From Asterionellopsis glacialis (lineage: Eukaryota; Bacillariophyta; Plagiogrammaphyceae; Rhaphoneidales; Asterionellopsidaceae), in NCBI GenBank assembly GCA_014885115.2, contig WKLE02002031.1:9576-35043 (forward strand): DNA of 25,468 nucleotides. The letters run 5' to 3'. Below are positions 10,585-20,463 of the stretch, piece by piece. Both the position numbers and the translations under genes were made by a program. Position 1 is the stretch's first letter; each line of letters begins with the position of its first letter. A model generated the notes under the pieces. That model saw only the letters and a list, made by a program, of their open reading frames with translations. It did no database searches and had not been told where the DNA came from.

Positions 10585-13400
10585 ATGAACTATAATTCTA
10601 CGCTACTAATAATCCTTGTATCCTTGTTATGCAATGCTCGGGTTCAAGGACGACTTGGAAGTATTAACAACAACGACCACAATAATGATAAAAATGTTTT
10701 GGTAGACAGCATCGCCCGCAACTTAGCTAAACCAACGAAGACAAATGACAAAGGAACCAAGGGAGGCAAAAAGTCACCAACACCTGATAGTGCAACAACT
10801 TGTCCTGATACATCCAAAAGAATTAAGTGTAAGGATGAACTTTACCATAATCCAGTACTCTGTTCCAATTCGGATGTTTTTCCTACGAGTTGTGTGTATG
10901 ATAACATTTGTTTGGCTGTCGGTGGTACTGGATACTACGAAGAAGATTGCAAAGCCGATAAAGAATTGTTGTATTACACATCCAATTCTAAAAATAACAA
11001 GTTAGATATTAAAATCCCCCTGATCAGTCAGCGTTCGTTGGAGCCAATCGGCCAAGATGCATTTGAGAGACAAATATTCGAGGCATCAAAATTATTGGTA
11101 AACATGACAATTGAACGTAATTTAGGCACAAAAGAATATTATGATGCTGCATTGGGCGGATTTCTACCTATTAGGATGGTAGATGAACCCATTGTGATGG
11201 AAGCTGAACCTGTAGTGATGGCTTCCATTGAAGAACCCATAATGATTGCGGATGCTCCAATGATGGCGATGACTGTGGAGGCAGCTGACAGTAGTACATC
11301 TACTACTGTCACTCAAGTAGATGCAACTGATTCTGTTTCGGCTTATGATACCAATACACAAGAAGCAAATGTTGATGAGTCCGATGGAGCGAAATCTGAT
11401 GGAACTCATATATATGCTGCTTATGGTGACGAAATCAAGGTTTGGGATACATCTGGAGAAAATGTTAAAACATTTACATTACCTCCAACAGATGATGTTG
11501 AAACTACCACAACAACTAGTAGTTCCTCTACAACATTATTGATTATGGACTACATGCCAACCTGTTCGAAACCAATAGTACAATCTTTGATGTTAACATC
11601 CAATCGACTTGTTGCTTTTGTATCGGGATATGCCGAACTTGTTCGAAATGAAAACAACGTTGAAGGATATACAATTTTAACAAATTACGGTCAAACACGT
11701 ATGTTTGTCTTTGATAAGACAAATGTTGCCACTGCCGGTCTTGAACTTTTGACACATCAAGATGTACATGGGTACTTTCGTTCTGCCCGTATGGTTGGCG
11801 AAACCATCCATGCAGTCACTGTATCAGGCATACAAACATATTATGACTTAATTCAACATGTAGATCTTTTAGATCCACTTTATGAAGGTATGACTCCCGC
11901 CGAATATGAAGAGGCTGCTATTACATATGCATTAGAAGACGTCATCCCGGCATATCGCGATAAACTCATTAATGAACTATGCGGACAGTCCTTTACTTGT
12001 CCCAGTAGATTCTTACCATTAGTCATGTGGCAAGATGATCTTTCTGGTGGCAATGATGCTATGCTGTGGAAAGAAGGCATTTTGCGTTCCTATGTATCTA
12101 TTACAAGCTTTAATATGGCTACTTACGACGAACAACTTCTTACAGCGGTAGACGGTGGTACTAAGCCTACTTTGGATCTCTCAACTACCAGCTCTTTCTT
12201 TCCAACTGGTAGTGTGACAACGTATTCATCAGAAGAAGTCATGACTTTAGGAGGACAAGGGTATCACTTTGATGCCACGCGTAGTCTACAGATTCAGCAA
12301 ACGTACTTATATGGCTTTCAACTCAACAACCTAGATGGATCCACGACGCCATATGCGTAAGTTATTGAAGGGGATACACATTTTTGATCATTTAAATTCG
12401 CATTACAACATTGTCTCACTCAATGATTTTGTCTCAATACACTTATTTTGTTAGATACGGGTCATTACCAGGTTATTTGTTAAACCAGTTCAGTCTTGAC
12501 CACGAAGATGGATACTTGAGAGTCGCCACAACTATTCGCAATTGGTGGAGAATGCCCGTTGATGATAGTTCAACTCTCCTTATAGAAGAAGTACCTCCCA
12601 TGACAGAAAACTATGTTTCAGTTTTGAAACTTGAAGATGGCCTTTGGGACATTGTCGGTCAGACTCCTCGTCTTGGAAAAGAGGGTGAAACCATCACGGC
12701 CGTCCGTTTCTTTCAGAAGATTGCCTACGTTGTTACATTCAGACAAACGGACCCTTTTTATGTGATTGATTTGTCGAATCCTGAAGAGGAAACGATTCCT
12801 GTCCTTGGAGAATTGAACATTACTGGTTTCTCCCAGTACATGCACCCCTTGAATGCGGATGCTAGTATGCTGTTAGCCCTCGGTCAAGAAGCAGATGATA
12901 CCGGTCGTGTTCTCGGTTTGTCATTGACAATTTTTAATGCTACAAACCCCACCGAGCCAACCGCATTGCACCGATTGGTGGTTGAGAATCGTACTGACGC
13001 TCATTCTTCCAGTTCTGCTCAATGGGATCATAAGGCATTCCGTTACTTTGATGTACCCGGTCTTGTCGATGCTGATGGGTATCTCATTATCCCTATGACT
13101 ACGTATGATTGGCATGCATATGAGCATTTCGATGGGTACAAGGTGTATGAAATTAGCATTGATAATGGCATCACCGAGAAGCACAACATCACCCATGTCG
13201 AATCAAGTGCTTGGAATTACTGTTATTCAAGGAGTATTCTCCCTGAAAGAAGCTTTGTATTCAATGGTGATGTAATGACATTAAAGAGACATTCAGTAAG
13301 GATCACGGACTTGGGAACTGGAGACCAAACGGGTGAAATTGACTTTGTTGCTTCTCAAACCACAAGTTGTACAGGATGCTATGGGTATTGGTTGTACTAG
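10585..13400 (+). CDS. Secreted beta-propeller protein, two exons (copy B)
   Basis: Exon 1 is 10585-12356 and exon 2 is 12455-13400; splicing across a 98-bp GT-AG intron gives 905 aa. The open frame extends eight codons upstream to a GTG, but the ATG at 10585 opens a proper signal peptide (about 1-22, ending VQG before RLG). An RNL tripeptide (45-47) and a Lys/Thr-rich stretch follow, then one Kazal-like Cys cluster (73-122) and a Met-rich acidic linker. The beta-propeller begins at TNTQEANVDESDGAKSDG (256-273) and runs to the C terminus. It is a paralog of copy A without the Cys-W and CGCGC modules. Exon 1 differs from copy A throughout, while about 196 codons of exon 2 are identical in DNA. 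It is likely a secreted or cell-surface protein of unknown ligand; no enzymatic activity is implied by the fold. Confidence 0.84.
12357..12454 (+). other. Intron of propeller copy B (98 bp, phase 2)
   Basis: GTAAGT donor and TTTTGTTAG acceptor. GC plus A restores an Ala codon before YGSLPG, at the same codon and phase as in copy A. The intron sequences of the two copies are not alike. Confidence 0.88.
12468..13057 (+). repeat. 590-bp identical inverted repeat, arm B
   Basis: Identical to the minus strand of 523-1112, in opposite orientation, with the arms about 11.4 kb apart. A second short identical patch of 59 bp (13125-13183) lies further downstream, separated by diverged sequence, so the 3' exon is a mosaic. 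Confidence 0.93.
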
Positions 13401-13684
13401 AGTACATGTATATAATGTTAGCATGATATGTTCTTAGACCGTAATATTGTTATCTTGTTGGAACTCAGATGCTCCATAATAACGCTTTCTCACTCGAAAG
13501 AAATCGTGATAATCTTCCATGCTGTGACATTAATTCGTGGCTCGTGCAGGGACACAAACTAGAAAATACAGATCGAATGAGAACACCAATTTTTTTTACA
13601 CTTCTCATAAAATGTGTCCCATGACAAGGCTCATACATACCCATAAAGTAATAACAGAGATAATAAGACACTGCAGTACTAACC

Positions 13685-14890
13685 ATGTTAGCTTCATCGT
13701 CGGGCATTAGTACGACCGCCGCCTTTGCTATCCTCGGCGGCATTGTTGTTTGGACAAAGTTGTTTACGTATCGATTTGCTTCAAAAGTTCAAAAGTTTCG
13801 AGATGACAACCATGGATACACCACGTCACCACCGCCGCCACCACCAGCCTCTCCTATTGTCAAAGACGACAAGCCCGAAGTTCTCTTAATAGTTAATCCT
13901 TCGAGCGGTGGAGGCAAGGGCATGGAAATATATCAGTGTACACTTTATGAGTTAGAGCAGCAGCAAGGCCTCCGAGTGGAAGTATACGTCACTTCTTCTT
14001 CTGAAGATCTCATCCATGTTTCAACAGTTAAGGACTTATCACTTTATAGTAAAATGATTGCTATCATTTCCGGTGATTCCTCTATCTATGAATTTGTTCA
14101 AGGACCTTTACAAACAAACAAGGGCAAATGGCCGTATGCTCCCATTCTTCCTTTACCCGGAGGATCGGGGAATGTTTTGTCGACCGAATTCCATGGGTTC
14201 AACACGACCATTTCAAAAATTATTCAAGACGCGACGACTATCAAATATGGCAGTGTCCTAAAATTTAGTTCGCAAGAAAGTACAGAGAATAATGCATCAA
14301 CATGTTCTGCTCATAATATTGCTATGATGACGACTCGATATGCGGTACATAATGCATTTGATGGTATGCAGCGATTGATGGTAGACACGATTGAAACCTA
14401 CCGTTCGTCATTGTACCCAGCTTTTGGTATGATGGGCGTAGTGGTAGGATGTATTGCAAGTATTCTTCTCATGGCACCTTTTCGTCGAACAGCAACATTC
14501 TTGAAACCGGCTGTAATGACCATCATGTTGACAGATATTGAAGCCAAACACACGAATTTAGGCTTTGGAGTTACGACATTTGATGATTCCATGATTGTGG
14601 TATATACTAGTCAACAACATTCAAGATTATGGATTTGGACTCCAATGGTACTACTCGGATCTCTCATGAATGGGAAAATGGGAGAAAGTTACCATAAGCA
14701 AGGAGGAAGAAAAAAGCCAAAGCGGGATGAAGTTGTGACAATTCAAGTTGTCAAGCATTTCACACTTATGGGTGATGGACACTATCGAATCTATGCAGAT
14801 GGAAGTAAGAACTTGCCAATCGAAGGTGCAAGGATTGTCTTTCAAGTTATTCCTCATGCAATACCCTATTATGTCATTGACGATTGCTGA
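13685..14890 (+). CDS. Sphingosine/diacylglycerol kinase-like protein, atypical active site
   Basis: Single exon, 401 aa. An N-terminal hydrophobic segment (about 12-28) may anchor the protein or act as a targeting signal; a Pro run (49-54) follows. The DAGK-type catalytic domain starts with the nucleotide-binding LLIVNPSSGGGKG (67-79). The next family motif, normally GGDGT-x(n)-E, reads SGDSSIYE (129-136), keeping the Asp and Glu but not the GDG. GGSGN (159-163) matches the GTGN/GSGN motif. Near the C terminus ADGS stands where the family usually has DGE. A hydrophobic stretch (246-264) sits in the middle, unusual for a soluble lipid kinase. By family it would phosphorylate a long-chain base or diacylglycerol at a membrane; the changed motifs make the substrate uncertain and leave open that it is weakly active or inactive. 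It begins 284 bp after propeller copy B and converges on COQ6. Confidence 0.78.
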   Translation: MLASSSGISTTAAFAILGGIVVWTKLFTYRFASKVQKFRDDNHGYTTSPPPPPPASPIVKDDKPEVLLIVNPSSGGGKGMEIYQCTLYELEQQQGLRVEVYVTSSSEDLIHVSTVKDLSLYSKMIAIISGDSSIYEFVQGPLQTNKGKWPYAPILPLPGGSGNVLSTEFHGFNTTISKIIQDATTIKYGSVLKFSSQESTENNASTCSAHNIAMMTTRYAVHNAFDGMQRLMVDTIETYRSSLYPAFGMMGVVVGCIASILLMAPFRRTATFLKPAVMTIMLTDIEAKHTNLGFGVTTFDDSMIVVYTSQQHSRLWIWTPMVLLGSLMNGKMGESYHKQGGRKKPKRDEVVTIQVVKHFTLMGDGHYRIYADGSKNLPIEGARIVFQVIPHAIPYYVIDDC

Positions 14891-15389
14891 AAGAAAAAAA
14901 GAAGATGTGCTTCATTCGTTGACTTTGCAGGATCATCCGAGAACACAAAAGCAAGGTTAGAATTTTCCATCGCATTCATTACTGCTATTGGATAAGGTGT
15001 AAGGTAGGGGTCCTGCAATCCTAGCCTAGCCTACCGTATACAATTGGTTTTGGAAGAGAAGATGGATCACAGTACTACTGTACATCCAATAGAGTGTGTC
15101 GAAAAAGAATAGGTTCACTGAATGGTGTGTACTGTCTATCAGTACAAAGGAGTGCGAGAATGTTAACAGTGGAGGTGTTGGAGGAGTGGTGTGAACTTGC
15201 TTTCGCTTCACAATATTTGGTTTGTTACAGAAGCTGTAACTATTTGTGTACTTCTCTATCAATCTCCTATAGTTAGTCTTTCTCTTTAAAAAAAAATTGC
15301 ACAATTGCTCTCAAGGCCCTACGTGTAGTAGTATCTCTCATCATGATTATTGATGTATTACTATGATTCGCACAACTTTTTCTTCTTTT
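14891..15389. other. Intergenic region between convergent kinase and COQ6 genes
   Basis: These 499 bp separate the two stop codons and should hold both 3' untranslated regions and polyadenylation sites. Only short frames of about 60-90 codons without domains occur. Nothing else was recognised. Confidence 0.6.
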
Positions 15390-17198
15390 TCAAACAATAC
15401 CTGCAGCTATAGCTGCCAATTGGCGCCGTATTGGACCAGCATGATTGACGAAATTCATACCTAAACTTTTCATGGTCATAATACCAGGAATAGTAGTCGT
15501 AGTAGTTGCAGAAAGAGAATGATCTTGTGAGTGTTCTTGTGATGATTGCATCCCAAACACTTGATGTAAGGTATGAACACCTGTTTGTACGAATGATACA
15601 TGCCGTTGACGTTGGGTGTCATACTCGGTTGTAAAAGTGGATACGTCCATACCGGATGTATAGGCCTTGGCAATTTCCATACTTAGCACATCCACATCCC
15701 CTAATCCTAAATTTAACCCCTGTCCTGCCATGGGATGTATGGTATGTGCGGCATCCCCCACCAAGACAATCCGTCCATTTGTATTTCTGTAGCTTGATGC
15801 AGACTTGCAAGTTAGAGGAAATGTTAATTTGGGTCCTGCAATCCGTTGTACTTGGGGTGGTGAAAAATACGTAGTATTGCATTCCGTCCAATGGGACATG
15901 GTAAACCCATAATTAATAGTATCAATTACTTTCTCAATTTCATTTGTCAAGGGTTGAAATATAGAGGATGAGGAAGAAAACAAGGGCGGTGTTCTGGATG
16001 GTCCTTGTTGTAATACATTATTTATTTCTTGTACAACATCATCATCATGGTCATGATTACTCGAGGACGACTTTTGTTGTTGTGCAGCCATTTGTTTGGC
16101 ATGGGATGGTATTGTACTCCATACAACCGTGGCATGAGTTGGTGACCATGTAGGCAATAAAGCTAATGGACCGTACGGCAAAAATCGTTGAAAGGCACGT
16201 TTGGGCATGGGACGATCTAATTCCACAACACATGTCATTGCCATACGACCATACTCATACCCTTCCCATGCTATAGATGACATTGTGGAAAGTTTATCAG
16301 TATCATTTCCAGCAAGAGTATTATAATTCCGCACAAATGAATTAGCGCCATCCGCTGCTACTAATAATTGTGTATCAATTGTGGTGGTAGTAACAGTACC
16401 ATCATCACCATCATTACCATTGTCCCCAACTTGTTGTAAAGTCACACGAACACTACCATTACTAGTACTATCATCAATAGACTGAATGTTAGCAGGTGCC
16501 CAAATTGATAAATCATTGTTCTTTGAAGTATTCGATTGTTGTTCTTGTTGGAATGTTCCCCATATAGCTTCAAGTAAGTGTTTATCTTCTACAACAGCAC
16601 CTAAATAGGATGGTGTTTTGTTATCTTCTTTCTTCACACCAAAGATATCCTTGGATGTATCCTGTAAAATAGAATTATGTTCATGGTGGGGTATTAAATC
16701 ATCTTGCGATGAAAATAACAATGTCGCCGATGAATTGGATTCCCATATTTGCATGGTATCATAAATACCCAATTGTTTTTTCTCGGAAAGTTGTTTCAAT
16801 ATAGATGGAGTATCTTTACCATTCTCATGACTGCTACTGCTATATAAACTTAAGGATTTAGGTGATAAGGCGTAGGCACGTGCCTGAGGAAGCTGCTTTT
16901 GTTGTTGTTCTTTACCAGAATCTCCACTTTGCGTGGGTGGTACCGCACGATCAATTAATCCTATTTGACAACCCGGTGCACGTTGTTGAAGTAATTTCAC
17001 TAATGTAGATCCAACAACACCACCACCTACTACCAATACATCTACATTATAATGATGATTTTGTTGTGTTGTTGCTGCTATTGTTGAATTTGACATTGTT
17101 CTTCGTATTGTTGACAAGAATACGAATGATGATGACGACGACGAAGAACAAGTCGAACATGTTTTGATCAAACGTGTGACCGTAGTGATGGAAACCAT
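15390..17198 (-). CDS. COQ6: COQ6-type ubiquinone biosynthesis FAD monooxygenase
   Basis: Single exon, 602 aa. The N terminus (1-45) is rich in Ser/Thr/Arg and lacks acidic residues, as in a mitochondrial presequence. The FAD Rossmann motif DVLVVGGGVVGSTL lies at 53-66, the RAYALSP segment at 107-113, the VAADGANSFVR motif at 280-290, the family segment AFQRFLPYGPLALLP at 335-349, and GDAAHTIHPMAGQGLNLG at 481-498. These mark the UbiH/COQ6 family of flavin hydroxylases, which hydroxylate the benzoquinone ring of coenzyme Q precursors, with COQ6 acting at C5 on the matrix side of the inner mitochondrial membrane. It is longer than the usual length of about 470 residues because of low-complexity inserts (about 120-200, 215-270, 371-415) rich in Ser, Asn, Gln and Asp. 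The gene shares a 1.09-kb upstream region with the divergent membrane-protein gene. Confidence 0.9.
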   Translation of the reverse strand: MVSITTVTRLIKTCSTCSSSSSSSFVFLSTIRRTMSNSTIAATTQQNHHYNVDVLVVGGGVVGSTLVKLLQQRAPGCQIGLIDRAVPPTQSGDSGKEQQQKQLPQARAYALSPKSLSLYSSSSHENGKDTPSILKQLSEKKQLGIYDTMQIWESNSSATLLFSSQDDLIPHHEHNSILQDTSKDIFGVKKEDNKTPSYLGAVVEDKHLLEAIWGTFQQEQQSNTSKNNDLSIWAPANIQSIDDSTSNGSVRVTLQQVGDNGNDGDDGTVTTTTIDTQLLVAADGANSFVRNYNTLAGNDTDKLSTMSSIAWEGYEYGRMAMTCVVELDRPMPKRAFQRFLPYGPLALLPTWSPTHATVVWSTIPSHAKQMAAQQQKSSSSNHDHDDDVVQEINNVLQQGPSRTPPLFSSSSSIFQPLTNEIEKVIDTINYGFTMSHWTECNTTYFSPPQVQRIAGPKLTFPLTCKSASSYRNTNGRIVLVGDAAHTIHPMAGQGLNLGLGDVDVLSMEIAKAYTSGMDVSTFTTEYDTQRQRHVSFVQTGVHTLHQVFGMQSSQEHSQDHSLSATTTTTIPGIMTMKSLGMNFVNHAGPIRRQLAAIAAGIV

Positions 17199-18285
17199 AC
17201 TAATTTGTTATAGTATTTCCGAGTTCTATCACAGAAACAGAAGACTTTATCTGAAGGGATGGATTGAAATTGGTTTGCAGTGCAGCAGTGTGAAAGTGTT
17301 ATTGTTATGATATTGCTTATGATGTCTATTATATTCCTTCCGACACTGCCTCACTCGGAACCAGCCATGATATTCTTGTCAAGCAATGCGCTATTGCGTC
17401 AGCGGTTTGTGTTTTCTCTCTCCCTCCTTGTCGTCTCATCCCCATCCGCAGGCAGACGCATAACGAATTTTTTTTTTTGAAATTTTGCTCACTCCTCATC
17501 TGCTTCATCTCTAGAGGTCCTATCTCATGTACCGGTATCTTATTTGACTCTCTCTAGAGAGCGCTATGTCCTAGAGTGTACCAGTACATTCTGAAGAAAA
17601 ATAGTCGGAATAATCCCATAACGAGCAGGTACCTGTACTACTACTCCCTATTCAACGTACCTTTCCTCATCCCTGGATCTCAAGACAATTTTACTCGACC
17701 GTTGGATAACGGTCGATCTGAAGATTCATATATATGTTTATTCAGTTTGTTTCTTATTGAACTGTACGTTGAATATTGATTGGGTAAATTCATTAGGCTT
17801 ACCATGTTTTGAAGACTTTTTAAAAGATTTATATATAGGAGCCCCTGTGGTAGTTAATTTTAGCGATTGTCAATGTTCGCTTGCTCCGCATTATGAAGGA
17901 CACGTACCTGTACATGGGCACACACTCTCCGAGATTTTATTTAGATACCACAATGTACGATTACCAGGTATGGACTAGATAGTATGTTCTTGTTGGTTCT
18001 CATTATTTTCAACGCATATCATGTCTCCAACCAGATATCCTAGGGGAAATAAGAAATAATAATACCTCTCAATCTGTCAAGAAATAATCAGCATAGTAAC
18101 GACAACAGGGAGAAACAATCTCTAACTTTCGAATTCGCCTAAGCTAGGATTCTCTAGAGAGGTCGGACCTACGACGATACAAAAGAGAGACAACGCATTG
18201 AAGGATCCATCGATACTGACTGTACACATCTAAAATCTTGAACAACACAATAATATACAAAACAGCAACAACAACGAAAAGCACA
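17199..18285. promoter_or_regulatory. Shared upstream region of COQ6 (minus) and membrane-protein gene (plus)
   Basis: This 1087-bp head-to-head spacer must contain the promoters of both genes. It holds a perfect hairpin (17695-17716) and several CTCTAGAG-type words (about 17509, 17551-17562 and 18151-18160). A 73-codon frame near 17757-17978 opens with TTG and has no recognised domain. No TATA or initiator element can be assigned with confidence. Confidence 0.45.
17695..17716. repeat. Perfect 9-bp hairpin
   Basis: TCGACCGTT, a GGAT loop, then AACGGTCGA. It lies in the COQ6/membrane-protein spacer, about 500 bp upstream of COQ6 and 570 bp upstream of the other gene. It could be a binding site for a dimeric regulator or a chance palindrome. 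Confidence 0.5.
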
Positions 18286-20463
18286 ATGATGAAACTAAAA
18301 CGTAGAGTCTCGAATAAAAATCGCAGTCGCAATAATTTACATGGTTCATCATTATCCATTCAACGACGACGACGACAACGACAAGGCATCCTTCATCCTT
18401 CTCCAAAAGTATCATTAGTAATATTAGCATCATTATTGCTGACAACCACTACTAACTTGTTGCATCATTCTGTAATGGCCGAGAAAGATACAAATTATTG
18501 GCCAAATGGCATGACAAATCCTAACATTGATATACCCATGTATTGGTCTGATGCACCTAATGTACTTCAAGATTTAAGTAAATTTGATTCCTTGTATATT
18601 CAATATCATGGTTGTGTGTAAGTTATAATACTACTGTGTGCATTCCTTCTTTCGTTTTCTTTCCTTTTTCATTATCTGTTGAGTATCTTACACATATTTC
18701 TTTCTTTTGTGTTGTTCTTTCTGATAAAACGCTCATCCATCATTGTCATTCATGTACATTATGTTATACAATATTATAGATCGAGTCCATACGAATATGA
18801 CAATGACAATGGTGGTGACGAAGAAGGTGACGAAGATTACTGGTATCAAGGACGAGCCATGGATATTCGTGCCAATATGGCATATTCACTGTATGGTGTA
18901 CTTAAAAATAGTCCCAAGTCGACCTATGAATTTGGTGGTCATTGCAACAAACATAATTATATCAATTCCTTCTTTACGACCTATGGTGTAGAAAGTATAG
19001 CTACACCATTTGGAATTGATACCACCTATGCCAATTCCTATTGTACTTCAACCTACAATAACAATGGTTATAGAGCTTCCGGTACTAGTTGTTCGGCAAG
19101 CCACTATGGCAGCAGCAGCAGCAGCAACAACAATGACAACTCGAACAGCCAAAGCACCAGCGACGGCAATAACCATCGTCAAAAAAAGTTTGTTTTGACA
19201 CAGTACGATGGACAATATTGTGACAAAAATTATGCCATCAAAACAATAGATTCTTTAAAAACATTTAATAAGGCAGTTGAAAGTAGTTTGAGTTGTGCAC
19301 AAGTGTATACTTCATCCAAATACAACAACAACAAGAACAATCGAGACTTGGGAAACAACAACAATAATAATAACTACGGAAGTCTTGCCGAACAGATATT
19401 ACCCTATAGCCGCGCATGCAGTATTCGGGATTACCCTTACGATTGTCCTGATCCATATGGTCTATTAGAGGTCTATACACGAAATATTGAAAAAGTTTAT
19501 TTCAGGAAACGCATATTTGGAAGTGGTGTTGCTGGACTTGCATTAGGAATGCAACTTATGATAGATTCGTGGCCCTACATTCTTTGTAAACTCCTCATGG
19601 TATCTGGTTCTATCATGCTCATGTTGGCTATTGTCGTATCTGGTGCTGGTATTTATTCGGATAAGAACATGAAGGCTCTTCGACGATTTTGGAGGAAACG
19701 TCAACGTGGGGATAGAAAGGACGGACGACGACGACGGGGTGGTCGTGGCAGTAAAAAAACTTCATCGCAAACATCGTATGCACCCAACTGGTGGTCCTGG
19801 TACAATTCAACTCCACCATCACCAAGCAAATCCAAGTCCAACAAGAAAAAATCAAGTAGGAGAGGTAAGGGACGCAAGGTAGCACCAATCGGTAGCTCAG
19901 ATTACTATGATTTACCTAACGAGTCTTCTTATACTACTCACGAGAGTCTCCCGAACAATAATTCGATGAGATCCATAGAGAGTTACACACCAAATAATGG
20001 CGGTGCCATACCCCCAAATGACAGCATTGGACCCAAAGGTACCAGGCCTGGTGTTCTTGCGAATAACCTTACCTACTATAAACCTACAGCAACAGCAACA
20101 GCGGCGGCGGCTGCTGCAGTTGGAACTTCATTACCAACAAATTCAAACACTAATAAAAAGATGACTTCCAAATCAAGTGTTGTCACTAAATCTTCAAAGA
20201 AAACATCGACTAGTAGATTTAGTAAATTTGGCGCAAATTCAATAATGGCAAGACCTATATCACCTAGGCCTACATCACCCATGAGAAATTCTTCAATGAG
20301 AACGCCTTCATCTCCAAAGTCACCAAGGAATACTATGGGAACAACATCAGCAATGAGAACGCCAAGATCACCCAAAAACAGCAACAACATAGTTGTCATG
20401 AAGGCCTCAAAAACAAAAGGCTGCGATATACCAATTTACTACCCTTCAAAAGGAACAAAGTAA
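18286..20463 (+). CDS. Asn-rich membrane protein with eight lumenal cysteines and long basic tail
   Basis: Exon 1 is 18286-18617 and exon 2 is 18780-20463, giving 671 aa. An open frame reaches back to a TTG at 18238, but the first ATG is at 18286. A very basic N terminus (1-41) precedes a hydrophobic segment (42-52), so the protein has a long n-region signal peptide (possible cleavage after SVMA, 62-65) or a signal anchor. The lumenal part (about 66-355) carries YIQYHGCV, RANMAYSLYG, runs of Asn and Ser, and eight cysteines (110, 166, 199, 215, 258, 283, 324, 333). A hydrophobic region (358-402) ends in a clear membrane span (about 377-402). The tail of about 270 residues is rich in Lys, Arg and Ser, with many SP sites that could be phosphorylated. 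The domain is not one I can name. The plan (Asn-rich, Cys-containing lumenal domain, one span) recalls diatom silica-vesicle membrane proteins such as silicanins, but this is resemblance of layout only. Confidence 0.75.
18618..18779 (+). other. Intron of the membrane-protein gene (162 bp, phase 2)
   Basis: Donor GTAAGT at 18618, acceptor ATTATAG ending at 18779. Splicing restores a Val codon (GT plus A) between HGC and SSPYEY. Without splicing, exon 1 stops at 18619-18621 within the donor. The intron is T-rich, unlike the exons. Confidence 0.83.

Noticed and set aside
428..12700. Propeller proteins considered as protease inhibitors because of the Kazal-like Cys cluster
   Set aside because: The cluster has the rough Cys and Tyr-x-N layout but not a convincing full Kazal pattern, so it was kept only as a tentative label.
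13465..13743. 92-codon minus-strand frame overlapping the kinase start
   Set aside because: It overlaps the well-supported kinase coding sequence and its leader, with no domain.
17757..17978. 73-codon frame with a fairly protein-like composition (GAPVVVNF, HVPVHGHTLSEIL)
   Set aside because: It opens with TTG, has no domain I recognise, and no splice partner was found. It could be a lone exon or relic but cannot be supported.
18238..18285. Upstream extension of the membrane-protein gene to a TTG start
   Set aside because: Not an accepted start in a nuclear gene, and the first ATG is at 18286.
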